Numbered from the stretch's first letter, positions 17,069 through 24,474 are shown. The stretch: 34,251 nucleotides of DNA from JAHEEL01 sp964581295 (GCA_964581295.1 CAZONX010000014.1:1-34251), one strand, 5' to 3'. A program made the numbers and translations. Notes: generated from the sequence alone by a model not told the origin.

Positions 17069-18195
17069 GAGATGCTCCCCGAAGTAATCTCGATCTCTGT
17101 TCCATGATGCGGCACGCTCGTGACCTGCAGTGTCCCTCCAGCGCTCTCCATGCGGCGGCGCAGCGAGTGCCGCAGGCCACGACCTTCCTCCACGGTGTTC
17201 GGATCGAATCCGACACCTCGATCTCGCACGTAGATGCGAACCCGATCGCCGTCGAGTTCCGAATAGAGATTGACGACGGAGGCTTCCGAATGGCGGGCGG
17301 CGTTGGTGAGCGCCTCGCGCGTCGCCTCGACCGCAGCGACAACCGGTGGCGAGAGTGCGACGTCGTCTCGGATCACGGTTCGAATCTCCACGTTGTGCAG
17401 CGTCTCGACTTCGTCCCGAACTGCGAGAATCGCCGCTTCGAGGCCATCGGCGTCCGGGCGGCGGTAGCGATTGATCATGCGGTCGATGGCCCGTTCTTCG
17501 CTCCGCACGAGATACCGAACCCGGTCGGCGTCATCGGCGTCGGTTCGGATCACCTGGAGCGTTTGCAGCACCGAGTCGTGCAGTTCATTGGCGAGCGCCA
17601 GTCGCTCTGTCTCGAGAGCGCGGGCCGTGCGCTCTGCCTCGAGCGCCTGCTCAGCGGCCCGCCGGCGAGCGTCGTATCGCCGGAGGGTATCGATCGTCCA
17701 ACCGAAGATGACCCCGTAGGCGATGAAGACAAACGCCCCGGTGGTCGCGACGATCGACCGGCCGGTGATGAGGAACCCGAGGATCTGCTGCGTAGCGAGA
17801 ACCAGAGCAGCGCCGACGGCGAGCCGTATGCCGCCGGCGTACGCTGCGACCGCGAGCCATGAGATCGGATATCCCCCGTGGAACAGGTCGCTTGCACCGG
17901 CGACGAACGACGCGCTGGCCACCAGAAGCGCGACCACGCCGTCGGTCGCCACGAACTGCCAGGTTCGCATGGACAGCGGATTGCGGGCCGCCCGAATGGT
18001 CACGACCGTCCACACTCCGGCCAGAATCTCGGCACCGGCGACCACCGCCCGGTTCGCGTCGGGGTCGCTGAACCAGGTGACGAACACGAGCAGCGTCATC
18101 CAAACGAAGCCGAGGATGCGCACGACCAAGACGAGCTGAACGAGCGTGGCTTCGATCTTCGGCGCGGGCTCGTTCGCGGTGTCGACGGCGGTCAC
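17065..18195 (-). CDS. Sensor histidine kinase, HisKA_3 / NarL-partner type
   Basis: The 376-residue membrane kinase has about five or six hydrophobic segments in residues 18-170, including LVLVVRILGFVWMTLLVFV, with no large external sensor domain. A short coiled coil follows (ARRRAAEQALEAERTARALE). The dimerisation/phosphoacceptor motif is NELHDSVLQTLQ, with H206. The HATPase domain shows EATREALTNAARHS and RDRGVGFD...GRGLRHSLRRR. The membrane-embedded sensor suggests detection within the bilayer or of membrane state. The start is GTG 18195 with TAGCGT 6 nt upstream. Cognate regulator: the overlapping downstream gene. Confidence 0.92.
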   Translation of the reverse strand: MTAVDTANEPAPKIEATLVQLVLVVRILGFVWMTLLVFVTWFSDPDANRAVVAGAEILAGVWTVVTIRAARNPLSMRTWQFVATDGVVALLVASASFVAGASDLFHGGYPISWLAVAAYAGGIRLAVGAALVLATQQILGFLITGRSIVATTGAFVFIAYGVIFGWTIDTLRRYDARRRAAEQALEAERTARALETERLALANELHDSVLQTLQVIRTDADDADRVRYLVRSEERAIDRMINRYRRPDADGLEAAILAVRDEVETLHNVEIRTVIRDDVALSPPVVAAVEATREALTNAARHSEASVVNLYSELDGDRVRIYVRDRGVGFDPNTVEEGRGLRHSLRRRMESAGGTLQVTSVPHHGTEIEITSGSIS

Positions 18196-18201
18196 GGTGC
18201 A

Positions 18202-18207
18202 ACGCTA
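18202..18207 (-). promoter_or_regulatory. -10 box for a leaderless kinase mRNA
   Basis: TAGCGT on the minus strand ends 6 nt before the GTG at 18195. Confidence 0.5.
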
Positions 18208-18233
18208 CCGCCTTGTCACCGGGCGTGGCGCGG

Positions 18234-18239
18234 TACGCT
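18234..18239 (+). promoter_or_regulatory. -10 box for a leaderless DHFR-like reductase mRNA
   Basis: TACGCT ends 6 nt before the ATG at 18246. TTGTCA lies 15 nt upstream as a possible -35. Confidence 0.5.
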
Positions 18240-18245
18240 GCGCCG

Positions 18246-18773
18246 ATGGCAACGGAGATCGTGTTCTACGCGGCGATCACCCTCGACGGATATCTCGCCG
18301 AATCGGATGGTTCGGTCGGGTTCCTCGCCGCGTTCGACGGCGAGGACTACGGCTACCACGCGTTCCTTGCCTCGATCGGCGGCCTGGTCATGGGCGCCAC
18401 CACCTACGAGCAAGTGCTCGGGTTCGGATGGCCGTACGGCGATCTCCCGGTGTTGGTGCTTAGCCACCGCGCTCTCGAGATTCCCGACGGCGTGGATGCC
18501 ACGATCGTAAGCGGCGGCACGGCCGACGCGATCCGGCACTTCGCCGGCACCGTGGACAACGGCGTGTGGATCGTCGGTGGCGGCGTCGTGATTACCGACG
18601 CGCTCGCCGCGGGCGTGGTCGATCGTCTTGACCTTGCGGTGATGCCGGTGCTGCTGGGCTCGGGCATTCCGCTGGCCACAGGACCGGTCGCAGGGACACT
18701 TCGCCTCACGGACACCTTCACCTACGACAACGGCGTGGTGCGCCTTCTCTATGAGCCCGGATCGGTGGAGTAG
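18246..18773 (+). CDS. Dihydrofolate reductase-like / RibD C-terminal family protein
   Basis: The 175-residue cytoplasmic protein is probably an NADPH-dependent reductase. Family signatures are visible: YAAITLDGYLAESDGSVGFL at the start, GGLVMGATTYEQVL, LPVLVLSHRALEIPDGV and NGVWIVGGGVVITDALAAG, ending with the strand-rich segment TDTFTYDNGVVRLLYE. ATG 18246 is supported by the -10 box 6 nt upstream and by the fold beginning at once; an earlier in-frame start would add 11 unsupported residues. Members reduce diverse substrates, so a true folate role is unlikely to be the only option. It is divergent from the kinase with only 50 bp between starts. Confidence 0.85.
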   Translation: MATEIVFYAAITLDGYLAESDGSVGFLAAFDGEDYGYHAFLASIGGLVMGATTYEQVLGFGWPYGDLPVLVLSHRALEIPDGVDATIVSGGTADAIRHFAGTVDNGVWIVGGGVVITDALAAGVVDRLDLAVMPVLLGSGIPLATGPVAGTLRLTDTFTYDNGVVRLLYEPGSVE

Positions 18774-18788
18774 CTGCGACCCGGCCGC

Positions 18789-19649
18789 TCAGACGTCGCG
18801 CAGCTCTTCAACGAGCGGCGCGTAGGCGTCGAGCCGGGCAATCACTTCCTCCGGCGATTTCGAAGGAACAGGGAGGACCGCGCGGGTGACGCCGATGTCG
18901 GCGAGGCGGCGCAGATCATCGGCGTTGGTCGGTGCGCCGAAGACATCGACGCTCAACGTGGCGGGATCTCGCCCGATTGCCCTCGCCGCATCGTGGAGTG
19001 CATCTACCTTCGTGGAGAACTCATGATGGCGAGCGATCGGCATCCATCCGTCGCAGAACTCTGCGATATCGGCGAACGTTTTCGGCCCGGCGCCGCCCCC
19101 GAGCACAATCGGGGGATGAGGTCGTTGGACCGGCTTGGGCCACGCCCACGACGGTTCGATCGTCACGTGGTCGCCGGTGAACGAGGCCTCGTCGTTTGCC
19201 CAGATCTCCTTCATGGCGAGCACCTTCTCCCGGAGAATCGCGCGGCGCTCGGTGTACACGATGCCGTGGTTCGCCATCTCTTCCTTGTTCCAGCCGTAAC
19301 CGATCCCGAAGATGAGGCGCCCTCCTGAGATCACGTCGAGGGACGCCACCTCCTTGGCAAGCCAGATCGGGTCGCGTTGCGCCACCAGGGTGATGCCTGT
19401 GCCAAGGCGGAGGGTCTCAGTGGTCGCAGCCACCGCGGCGAGGGCGACGAACTGATCGTGCGTTCGCCAGTACATCTCAGGCAGGGGGCCGGCATCCGGA
19501 ACGCCGCCCCACGGCGTCGCCCGTGACGTCGGGATGTGGCTGTGCTCCGGCAGCCATACCGACTCGAAGCCTCGCTCCTCAGCTGCCCTGCCGATAGCGA
19601 CCGGTTGCAGGGTGGTGTCGGTTGCGAAGATGGAGAAGCCAATGTTCAT
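18789..19649 (-). CDS. LLM class F420-dependent oxidoreductase
   Basis: The 286-residue protein has the luciferase-like TIM-barrel pattern of F420-dependent reductases: MNIGFSIFATDTTLQPV, GFESVWLPEHSHIP, TGITLVAQRDPIWLAKEVAS, DVISGGRLIFGIGYGWNKEE and PPIVLGGGAGPKT. The SGGR...GxGxGW block is the F420/FMN phosphate region. The real start is ATG 19649, with TAGCCT 7 nt upstream; the open frame further upstream is non-coding. It is divergent from another member of the same superfamily, which suggests an old duplication or shared regulation. Substrate unknown. Confidence 0.88.
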   Translation of the reverse strand: MNIGFSIFATDTTLQPVAIGRAAEERGFESVWLPEHSHIPTSRATPWGGVPDAGPLPEMYWRTHDQFVALAAVAATTETLRLGTGITLVAQRDPIWLAKEVASLDVISGGRLIFGIGYGWNKEEMANHGIVYTERRAILREKVLAMKEIWANDEASFTGDHVTIEPSWAWPKPVQRPHPPIVLGGGAGPKTFADIAEFCDGWMPIARHHEFSTKVDALHDAARAIGRDPATLSVDVFGAPTNADDLRRLADIGVTRAVLPVPSKSPEEVIARLDAYAPLVEELRDV

Positions 19650-19656
19650 GCGGTCG

Positions 19657-19662
19657 AGGCTA
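19657..19662 (-). promoter_or_regulatory. -10 box for a leaderless LLM oxidoreductase mRNA (minus)
   Basis: TAGCCT on the minus strand ends 7 nt before the ATG at 19649. Confidence 0.5.
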
Positions 19663-19666
19663 GTGG

Positions 19667-19729
19667 CGTGCCGCGAGCGGCACGATGGAGTTTCCTGCGG
19701 AAACTGGTGACGGACCGGCGCTTGCCGGT
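19667..19729. promoter_or_regulatory. Three consecutive palindromes between divergent oxidoreductase genes
   Basis: CGTGCCG-CGAG-CGGCACG (19667-19684), AGTTTCC-TGC-GGAAACT (19689-19705) and ACCGGC-GCTT-GCCGGT (19714-19729) are all perfect and follow each other. The first covers the -35 region of the minus-strand gene, so regulator binding there could block its transcription. The rest of the gap (19730-19819) shows the plus-strand -10 box and nothing else. Confidence 0.45.
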
Positions 19730-19806
19730 ACGCGTCGAGGGTCGGAGCGACACGGCGCCCGTTTCTGCGACAGACCACTCGTGCCGTGGGTCCGAACCGA
19801 GGACGG

Positions 19807-19812
19807 TACGAT
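19807..19812 (+). promoter_or_regulatory. -10 box for a leaderless LLM oxidoreductase mRNA (plus)
   Basis: TACGAT ends 7 nt before the ATG at 19820. Confidence 0.5.
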
Positions 19813-19819
19813 CGTCGCC

Positions 19820-20734
19820 ATGACCACTACATCGCGACCCCTCGCCGTCGGCGTCCAACTTCCAGAGATCGAGCGACCCGTCCGCTGGCCCGAACTACGC
19901 GAAATGGGGCTCGCGATCGAGGACCTCGGATTCGATTCGATCTGGGTCGGAGATCATCTTTTGTACCAGCCGCCGGAAGGGCCGATTGCACCCTGGGAGG
20001 CGTGGTCGCTGCTCGCGGCGCTTGCCGCCATCACGGAACGCGTGCAGCTCGGGCCGCTCGTCGCTGCAACAAGCTTCCACAATCCGGCGATGCTCGCCAA
20101 GAAGGCAACCACCATCGACGAGATCTCAGGAGGGCGCCTCATCCTCGGCCTCGGTGCCGGCTGGAATGAGGTCGAATACCGCGCCTACGGGTTTCCGTTC
20201 GATCACCGGGCGTCTCGGTTCGAGGAGGCGTTCACGATCATCCGAACGCTGCTGAGCGAAGGTGAGATCGACTTCGAGGGGACCTACTACACGGCTCGCG
20301 ACTGCCAGCTGGTCCCGCGGAGTCGCCCGGAGGGGCCTCCGATCATGATCGGTTCGATGGGTCCACGCGTGCTGGCGGCGACGCTGCCGTATGTCGACCT
20401 TTGGAACACGTGGCATGCCTGGTTCGGGAACAACCCTGAGGGTTTCGTGGAACTCAACGCGCGCATCGACGACGCTGCCCGCGAGGCCGGCCGCGACCCT
20501 TCCGAGGTTGGCAGAACGGCAGCCCTCTACTGGCAGTTCGACGGAGGCGGTGGCCGGCGCCAGGGAGATACCGATCGGCACAAGGCAGATCCGCAGGCGG
20601 GGTCGCCCGAGGAGTTGGCCGAAGTGCTGCGCACCTACGCGAATGTCGGGGTCGATCACGTTCAGCTGGTCCTCGATCCGATCACCATCGGGTCGGTTCA
20701 GCTCGCAGGAGCGGCGCTCGACCTGCTCGATTGA
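19820..20734 (+). CDS. LLM class F420-dependent oxidoreductase
   Basis: The 304-residue luciferase-like protein shows AVGVQLPEIERPVRWPEL, GFDSIWVGDHLLYQPPEG, ERVQLGPLVAATSFHNPAML and the cofactor block SGGRLILGLGAGWNEVEY, then GPPIMIGSMGPRVL. These are typical of F420-dependent reductases such as those acting on quinones, coumarins or lactones; the substrate is unknown. ATG 19820 is chosen because the -10 box lies 7 nt upstream and the first beta strand begins at residue 8. It is divergent from the paralog at 18789-19649, to which it is only distantly similar. Confidence 0.88.
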   Translation: MTTTSRPLAVGVQLPEIERPVRWPELREMGLAIEDLGFDSIWVGDHLLYQPPEGPIAPWEAWSLLAALAAITERVQLGPLVAATSFHNPAMLAKKATTIDEISGGRLILGLGAGWNEVEYRAYGFPFDHRASRFEEAFTIIRTLLSEGEIDFEGTYYTARDCQLVPRSRPEGPPIMIGSMGPRVLAATLPYVDLWNTWHAWFGNNPEGFVELNARIDDAAREAGRDPSEVGRTAALYWQFDGGGGRRQGDTDRHKADPQAGSPEELAEVLRTYANVGVDHVQLVLDPITIGSVQLAGAALDLLD

Positions 20735-20807
20735 CAGCGGGACCTTCGTCCCTGGCCAGATTCCCAGACCCGTTGCACCATGGGGCTGATAGAGCCGGAG
20801 TGTTGTC

Positions 20808-21479
20808 ATGTGTTACTCACCGGAAGCAGATCTCGTCGCCGGATTGGTCGTGGGTGCCGCCGGAATCGACGCACTGCGCCACGTCGATAATCGACGCGAT
20901 CTCGCCCTCGCCGCCGTGCCGCTCGTACTCGCCGCACACCAACTGATCGAGGCCGTTGGCTGGTGGGGACTGCAGGATCGGGTACCCGAAGCCGCGGGCA
21001 CCATGGCGATCGTCGCGTATCTCGTGATCGCCATGGGTGTCGTGCCTGCCCTCGTCCCATACGCAGTGATGCGCACGGAGCGCAGTCCGACACGGCGCAG
21101 GGCGATGGTCCCGTTCGTCGCTCTCGGTGCTGCTGTCGGCATCGTGCTGCTGGTCGCGCTCTCAACCGGCCCATACGGTGCCTCGATCGGCGGCCGCTAC
21201 ATCGCGTACGAAACGACAATTCCGTCCGGTGCGGTGATCGGCCTTGCCTATTTCGCGGCGGTCTGCACCCCACCGTTGATCTCGACGCACCGGCGGCTGG
21301 TGGTGTTCGGCATGGCGAACGTTCCGGTGGTCCTCGGCCTCGCGTTCTTGCTCTCGGCAGGGTTCATCTCGTTGTGGTGTGTGTGGGCCGCCGTGTCAAG
21401 CGTCATCGTGACTCGCCATATTCGCGAGCGCTCCGCCAACAGTTACGTTGACCGAAAGGCGGCCACCGCGGGCGGTTGA
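20808..21479 (+). CDS. DUF6629-family integral membrane protein
   Basis: The 223-residue protein begins MCYSPEADLVAGLVVGAAG and continues with LALAAVPLVLAAHQLIEAV, the characteristic N-terminus of DUF6629. About seven hydrophobic helices follow, with small loops and an arginine-rich C-terminus (TRHIRERS). The Cys2 and the conserved AAHQLIEAVGWWG segment suggest a functional membrane core, but no activity is known for the family. GGAG sits 8 nt before the ATG. The stop codon lies inside the -35 hexamer of the following transporter gene. Confidence 0.8.
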   Translation: MCYSPEADLVAGLVVGAAGIDALRHVDNRRDLALAAVPLVLAAHQLIEAVGWWGLQDRVPEAAGTMAIVAYLVIAMGVVPALVPYAVMRTERSPTRRRAMVPFVALGAAVGIVLLVALSTGPYGASIGGRYIAYETTIPSGAVIGLAYFAAVCTPPLISTHRRLVVFGMANVPVVLGLAFLLSAGFISLWCVWAAVSSVIVTRHIRERSANSYVDRKAATAGG

Positions 21480-21503
21480 ATCGGACGCTGCGCGCAGTAG
21501 CGT
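21476..21503 (+). promoter_or_regulatory. Promoter of the EamA transporter (leaderless)
   Basis: TTGAAT (21476-21481), 16-nt spacer, TAGCGT (21498-21503), then 7 nt to the ATG. This is the best-formed -35/-10 pair seen in the window and it overlaps the preceding stop codon. Confidence 0.6.
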
Positions 21504-21510
21504 TGATCGG

Positions 21511-22446
21511 ATGCACGCCAGGATCACCGCAGCGCTGGTCGCCGCCTCGGTCGGCTGGGGGCTGGCGGGTGTCGGCACGCGCTATCTGTTCGGCGAGGGC
21601 CTGACAACATTCACGGTGATCGTCGTTCGTGTTCTGGCCGCGACTGTCGCGGTATTGGTGGTCGGTGTGGCGCAGGGCGCCCGCGTCGATCGGTTGGCGT
21701 GGCGTGACGGAAGCATCGTCGGGTCACTTCGTGTCGGATTGCAGCCGATTCTCTTCATCGCGTCGCTCCAATACGTCTCCGCAGGCGTCGAAGGCATCTT
21801 CATCACGCTGATCCCCGCCACCACCGTTGTGCTTGCCGCTGTGATGCTTCACGAGCGGCTCGACCGCAATCAGATAGCTGGTGTCCTCATCGGGCTCTTC
21901 GGGACACTGCTCATCGTGGCGTCCGGAGAATCGGGAATTGCCGGTGACGCCGGTGACGTGCGGATCGGTGCGGCGCTAGCACTCACCGGGGTGGTGGTCG
22001 GCGCTGTGAGCGCCGTTTACAACCGGAAGTTCGCCCCTCGCCACGACACCACCGACCTCGCTATCCCGATGTTCGTGAGCGGATCGATTGTTGCGATCGT
22101 CGCCGGCATGTTCGTCGGCGACATCGACCTGTCCGGGATCGCTCCATCGTCGTGGTTCGTGGTGATCGCGCTCGGTGTGGGATCAACGTTCCTGCCGTTC
22201 TTCGCCACGCTCTTCGCGGCGAAGCACACGACGGCAGCTCGGGTCTCACTGACCGGCTATCTCGCACCGATTGTCGGCGTGGTCGCCGGCGTGGTGTTGC
22301 TCGACGAGGTGCTGACCGTCCCGATCGTGATCGGCGCGATGTTGGCTCTGGTCGGCATCGTCCTCGTCGGTCGCGGCCGCCGGACCCGTCGCCCTGCCCC
22401 ACCGAACCCCATCTCGCGTACCCAGGGTTCGCCACGTCCTATTTGA
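21511..22446 (+). CDS. EamA/DMT-family transporter
   Basis: The 311-residue membrane protein has ten hydrophobic helices in two EamA repeats. The first repeat contains TVIVVRVLAATVAVL and ITLIPATTVVLAAVMLHERLDRNQIAGVLIGLFG. The second contains RVSLTGYLAPIVGVVAGVVLLDEVLTVPIVIGAMLALVGIVLVGRG. These LxPxxxxxxxxxxLxE patterns are typical of drug/metabolite exporters; the substrate is unknown. ATG 21511 is supported by the promoter 7 nt upstream. The last codons (…SRTQGSPRPI) and the stop are encoded by the inverted-repeat arm at 22415-22470. It overlaps the convergent rarD gene by 8 nt. Confidence 0.85.
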   Translation: MHARITAALVAASVGWGLAGVGTRYLFGEGLTTFTVIVVRVLAATVAVLVVGVAQGARVDRLAWRDGSIVGSLRVGLQPILFIASLQYVSAGVEGIFITLIPATTVVLAAVMLHERLDRNQIAGVLIGLFGTLLIVASGESGIAGDAGDVRIGAALALTGVVVGAVSAVYNRKFAPRHDTTDLAIPMFVSGSIVAIVAGMFVGDIDLSGIAPSSWFVVIALGVGSTFLPFFATLFAAKHTTAARVSLTGYLAPIVGVVAGVVLLDEVLTVPIVIGAMLALVGIVLVGRGRRTRRPAPPNPISRTQGSPRPI

Positions 22447-22470
22447 CGTCCTGAGCCCGCGGAATGAAGG
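22415..22470 (+). repeat. Inverted-repeat element, left-type arm (copy B)
   Basis: This arm starts CGCGTACCCAGGGTTCG and ends GCGGAATGAAG. Aligned without gaps to the reverse complement of 24401-24456, it matches at 40 of the first 44 positions. It matches the left arm of the complete element at 30400 at 36 of 44. The end sequence GCGGAATGAAG is shared only with left-type arms. It lies across the stop codons of two convergent genes. Confidence 0.85.
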
Positions 22471-23329
22471 TTCGAGCGTTGTCGGCCGTATAGATGACGA
22501 GAGCGATCCACACGAGCACGAAGCCGAACCACTCTCCGGCCGAAATGGCTTCGTTGAACACGACGACACCGATCAGCAGGTGCATGGTTGGCGCGATGTA
22601 CTGCAGAATGCCGAGCAGTGAGAGCGGGATCCGCTGGGCTGCGGCGCCGAATAGAACAAGGGGTATCACCGTGAATGCTCCGGCTGCGATCAGCAACAGG
22701 GTCGTCGTCGGGGCCGAGCCGAATGCGCCTTGCCCGTCTCCCGCGAGCACCACGAGGTAGATCAGTGCCGGGCCGGCGACGAACGCCGTTTCCATGAAGA
22801 GACCCTCGATGGGAGGCGCCGCGTTCGCTCGCTTCTTCAGCAAGCCGTACATCCCGAACGTGAATGCGAGTACGAGAGCGATCCAGGGGATCACACCGGC
22901 GAGGAGCGTCATGCCGATCACACCCACGGCAGCAATCCCGACGGCGATGCGCTGGGCAGAGCTGAGGTGTTCTCTCAGGACCACCACTCCGAGCGCCACC
23001 GACACCAGTGGATTGATGAAGTAGCCGAGTGAGGCGTCGACGATATGGTCGCTGGTGACCGCCCAGACGAACACGCCCCAATTCGTTGCCAGCAGTAATC
23101 CCCCAGCGAGGGCCACCGCTGCGGTACCCGGCGACCTGAAGGATGAGGCCAGGACGCCGAGGCGGCGTCGCCCGGCAATGATCGCAAACAGCAGTGGAAC
23201 GGACCAGACGATCCGATGACCGAGGATCTGGAGGGCCGGGACCGACGACAGCGCGTTCCAGAAGATCGGACCGAGGCCCCACACGAAGTATGCGGCGACG
23301 GCGAGCCAGATCCCCTTTCGCTGTTCCAC
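22439..23329 (-). CDS. rarD: RarD-type EamA transporter
   Basis: The 296-residue protein with ten hydrophobic helices matches the RarD pattern: GIWLAVAAYFVWGLGPIFWN, LGHRIVWSVPLLFAII, ATNWGVFVWAVTSDHIVDAS, LGYFINPLVSVALGVVVLRE and LLGILQYIAPTMHLLIGV. RarD proteins are DMT permeases; the original member was linked to chloramphenicol sensitivity and the physiological substrate is uncertain. The start is GTG 23329, preceded by GGAAGG. The C-terminal residues FIPRAQDVK and the stop are encoded by the repeat arm. It is convergent with the preceding EamA gene and divergent from the P-loop gene. Confidence 0.9.
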   Translation of the reverse strand: MEQRKGIWLAVAAYFVWGLGPIFWNALSSVPALQILGHRIVWSVPLLFAIIAGRRRLGVLASSFRSPGTAAVALAGGLLLATNWGVFVWAVTSDHIVDASLGYFINPLVSVALGVVVLREHLSSAQRIAVGIAAVGVIGMTLLAGVIPWIALVLAFTFGMYGLLKKRANAAPPIEGLFMETAFVAGPALIYLVVLAGDGQGAFGSAPTTTLLLIAAGAFTVIPLVLFGAAAQRIPLSLLGILQYIAPTMHLLIGVVVFNEAISAGEWFGFVLVWIALVIYTADNARTFIPRAQDVK

Positions 23330-23406
23330 ATCATCCCTTCCTTGGAACCGGGCGGCGTTGGTGGTCGCAGCGGCGTGCCCGGGCCGTGACTGCGTTCGCG
23401 AGAAGG

Positions 23407-23412
23407 TAACGT
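23407..23412 (+). promoter_or_regulatory. -10 box for a leaderless P-loop gene mRNA
   Basis: TAACGT ends 6 nt before the ATG at 23419. Confidence 0.5.
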
Positions 23413-23418
23413 TCGCTC

Positions 23419-24381
23419 ATGGCTCAATTGATCGACACGCTGCTTCTGCTTGCTCTTCCTGCCTCCGGGAAGTCCGAGCTCCGTCGATATCTCGCCCATC
23501 TTGACCCCGCAGACGCGGCGCGAGATCTCCATCTTGGACCGACGGTCCAACTCGATGACTATCCGTATGTCCACCTCATGCGACGGATCGCTCAGGAGTT
23601 GAAGACGCTGGGGGAGAGTCCCATCTTCTTCGCGGACGATGCCTCGCCGTTTGCCGAACCCCTGGATTGGGGAACGTTGATGCACCTGCTGAACGACGAC
23701 TACGCGGCGCTCGGCACCGCGCTTGCACGTCCGGAGTCGGCCGCGGCCTGGTTGTTCGACCGTCTCGACATGGCACGGCTTGCCGTCGGTGCGGAGCCGG
23801 AACTCGGCCGATTGGACGATTCGACCCGGAGCCGGCTCGAGAATGCACTCGAGCCCGAGGCTTTCACTCTCTGGGAGCAACTCGCCGAGACGGTGTCATC
23901 GTGGTCTGGCGGAGATACGGTCGTCATCGAGTTTGCGCGCGGCGGGCCGGACGGGTCGCGAATGCCGCTCGTCGCCCCCTTTGGGTATGCCTACTCGTTG
24001 GCACAGCTCTCGGAGCAAATCTTGGCGCGGTCTTCGATCCTCTACGTGTGGGTCACTCCGGAGGAGAGTCGACGCAGAAACCGGGAGCGGGCACGCCCAG
24101 GGCGGGACGGCGACGCATCCATCCTCCACCACGGCGTACCGGAAGCGGTGATGCTGGATGACTACGGCAGCGACGACTTGCCGTGGCTCATCGAGCGCGG
24201 CGGGGGAGAAGTGGTGGCGGTTGACGCGGCCGCCGGGCTGATCGCCCTTCCAGCGGCCGTGTTCGACAATCGAGTCGATCACACGTCATTCCTGAGAGCG
24301 GACCCAGATCACTGGTCGAGCGAGGCGGTTGACAACCTTCACGCCGAGCTCTGCAGGGCATTCGGCCAACTGGGCGGATAG
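23419..24381 (+). CDS. P-loop NTPase/kinase-like protein with atypical Walker A
   Basis: The 320-residue soluble protein has no named family that I can assign. It opens with a hydrophobic strand and LALPASGKSE (residues 11-20), a P-loop where the first glycine of GxxxxGK(S/T) is alanine. K18 and S19 are present, so nucleotide binding is likely. LGPTVQLDDYPYVHLMRR and DTVVIEFARGGPDGSRMPL look like the substrate-side acidic segments of small-molecule kinases. ILYVWVTPEESRRRNRERARPG resembles a lid with stacked arginines. A kinase or nucleotide-dependent transferase is the best guess. It is bracketed with rarD by inverted-repeat arms. Confidence 0.65.
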   Translation: MAQLIDTLLLLALPASGKSELRRYLAHLDPADAARDLHLGPTVQLDDYPYVHLMRRIAQELKTLGESPIFFADDASPFAEPLDWGTLMHLLNDDYAALGTALARPESAAAWLFDRLDMARLAVGAEPELGRLDDSTRSRLENALEPEAFTLWEQLAETVSSWSGGDTVVIEFARGGPDGSRMPLVAPFGYAYSLAQLSEQILARSSILYVWVTPEESRRRNRERARPGRDGDASILHHGVPEAVMLDDYGSDDLPWLIERGGGEVVAVDAAAGLIALPAAVFDNRVDHTSFLRADPDHWSSEAVDNLHAELCRAFGQLGG

Positions 24382-24400
24382 CGGTCCGCTCGAGAACCGT

Positions 24401-24456
24401 CCGCCGTTCTGTGGGCTGGGGACGTCATATAGGGCGTGGCGAACCCTGGGTACGCG
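24401..24456 (-). repeat. Inverted-repeat element, right-type arm (copy C)
   Basis: Reads CCGTTCTGTGGGCTGGGG near its inner side and ends CGAACCCTGGGTACGCG. From 24404 it matches the right arm of the complete element (30461-30512) at 45 of 52 positions without gaps. The outer 17 bp are the exact reverse complement of the outer 17 bp of copy B. It lies between the P-loop gene stop and the helicase start. Confidence 0.85.
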
Positions 24457-24468
24457 AATGGCGCCGGC

Positions 24469-24474
24469 TACACT
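24469..24474 (+). promoter_or_regulatory. Candidate -10 box of the helicase gene
   Basis: TACACT ends 10 nt before ATG 24485, giving a leader of about 3-4 nt if used. Its -35 position would fall inside repeat arm C. Confidence 0.35.

Noticed and set aside
17384..17394. GGTTCGAATCT resembling a tRNA T-loop
   Set aside because: It is inside the histidine kinase coding region and no acceptor stem or anticodon arm can be formed around it. Similar matches near 8348 and 10694 also lack a cloverleaf.
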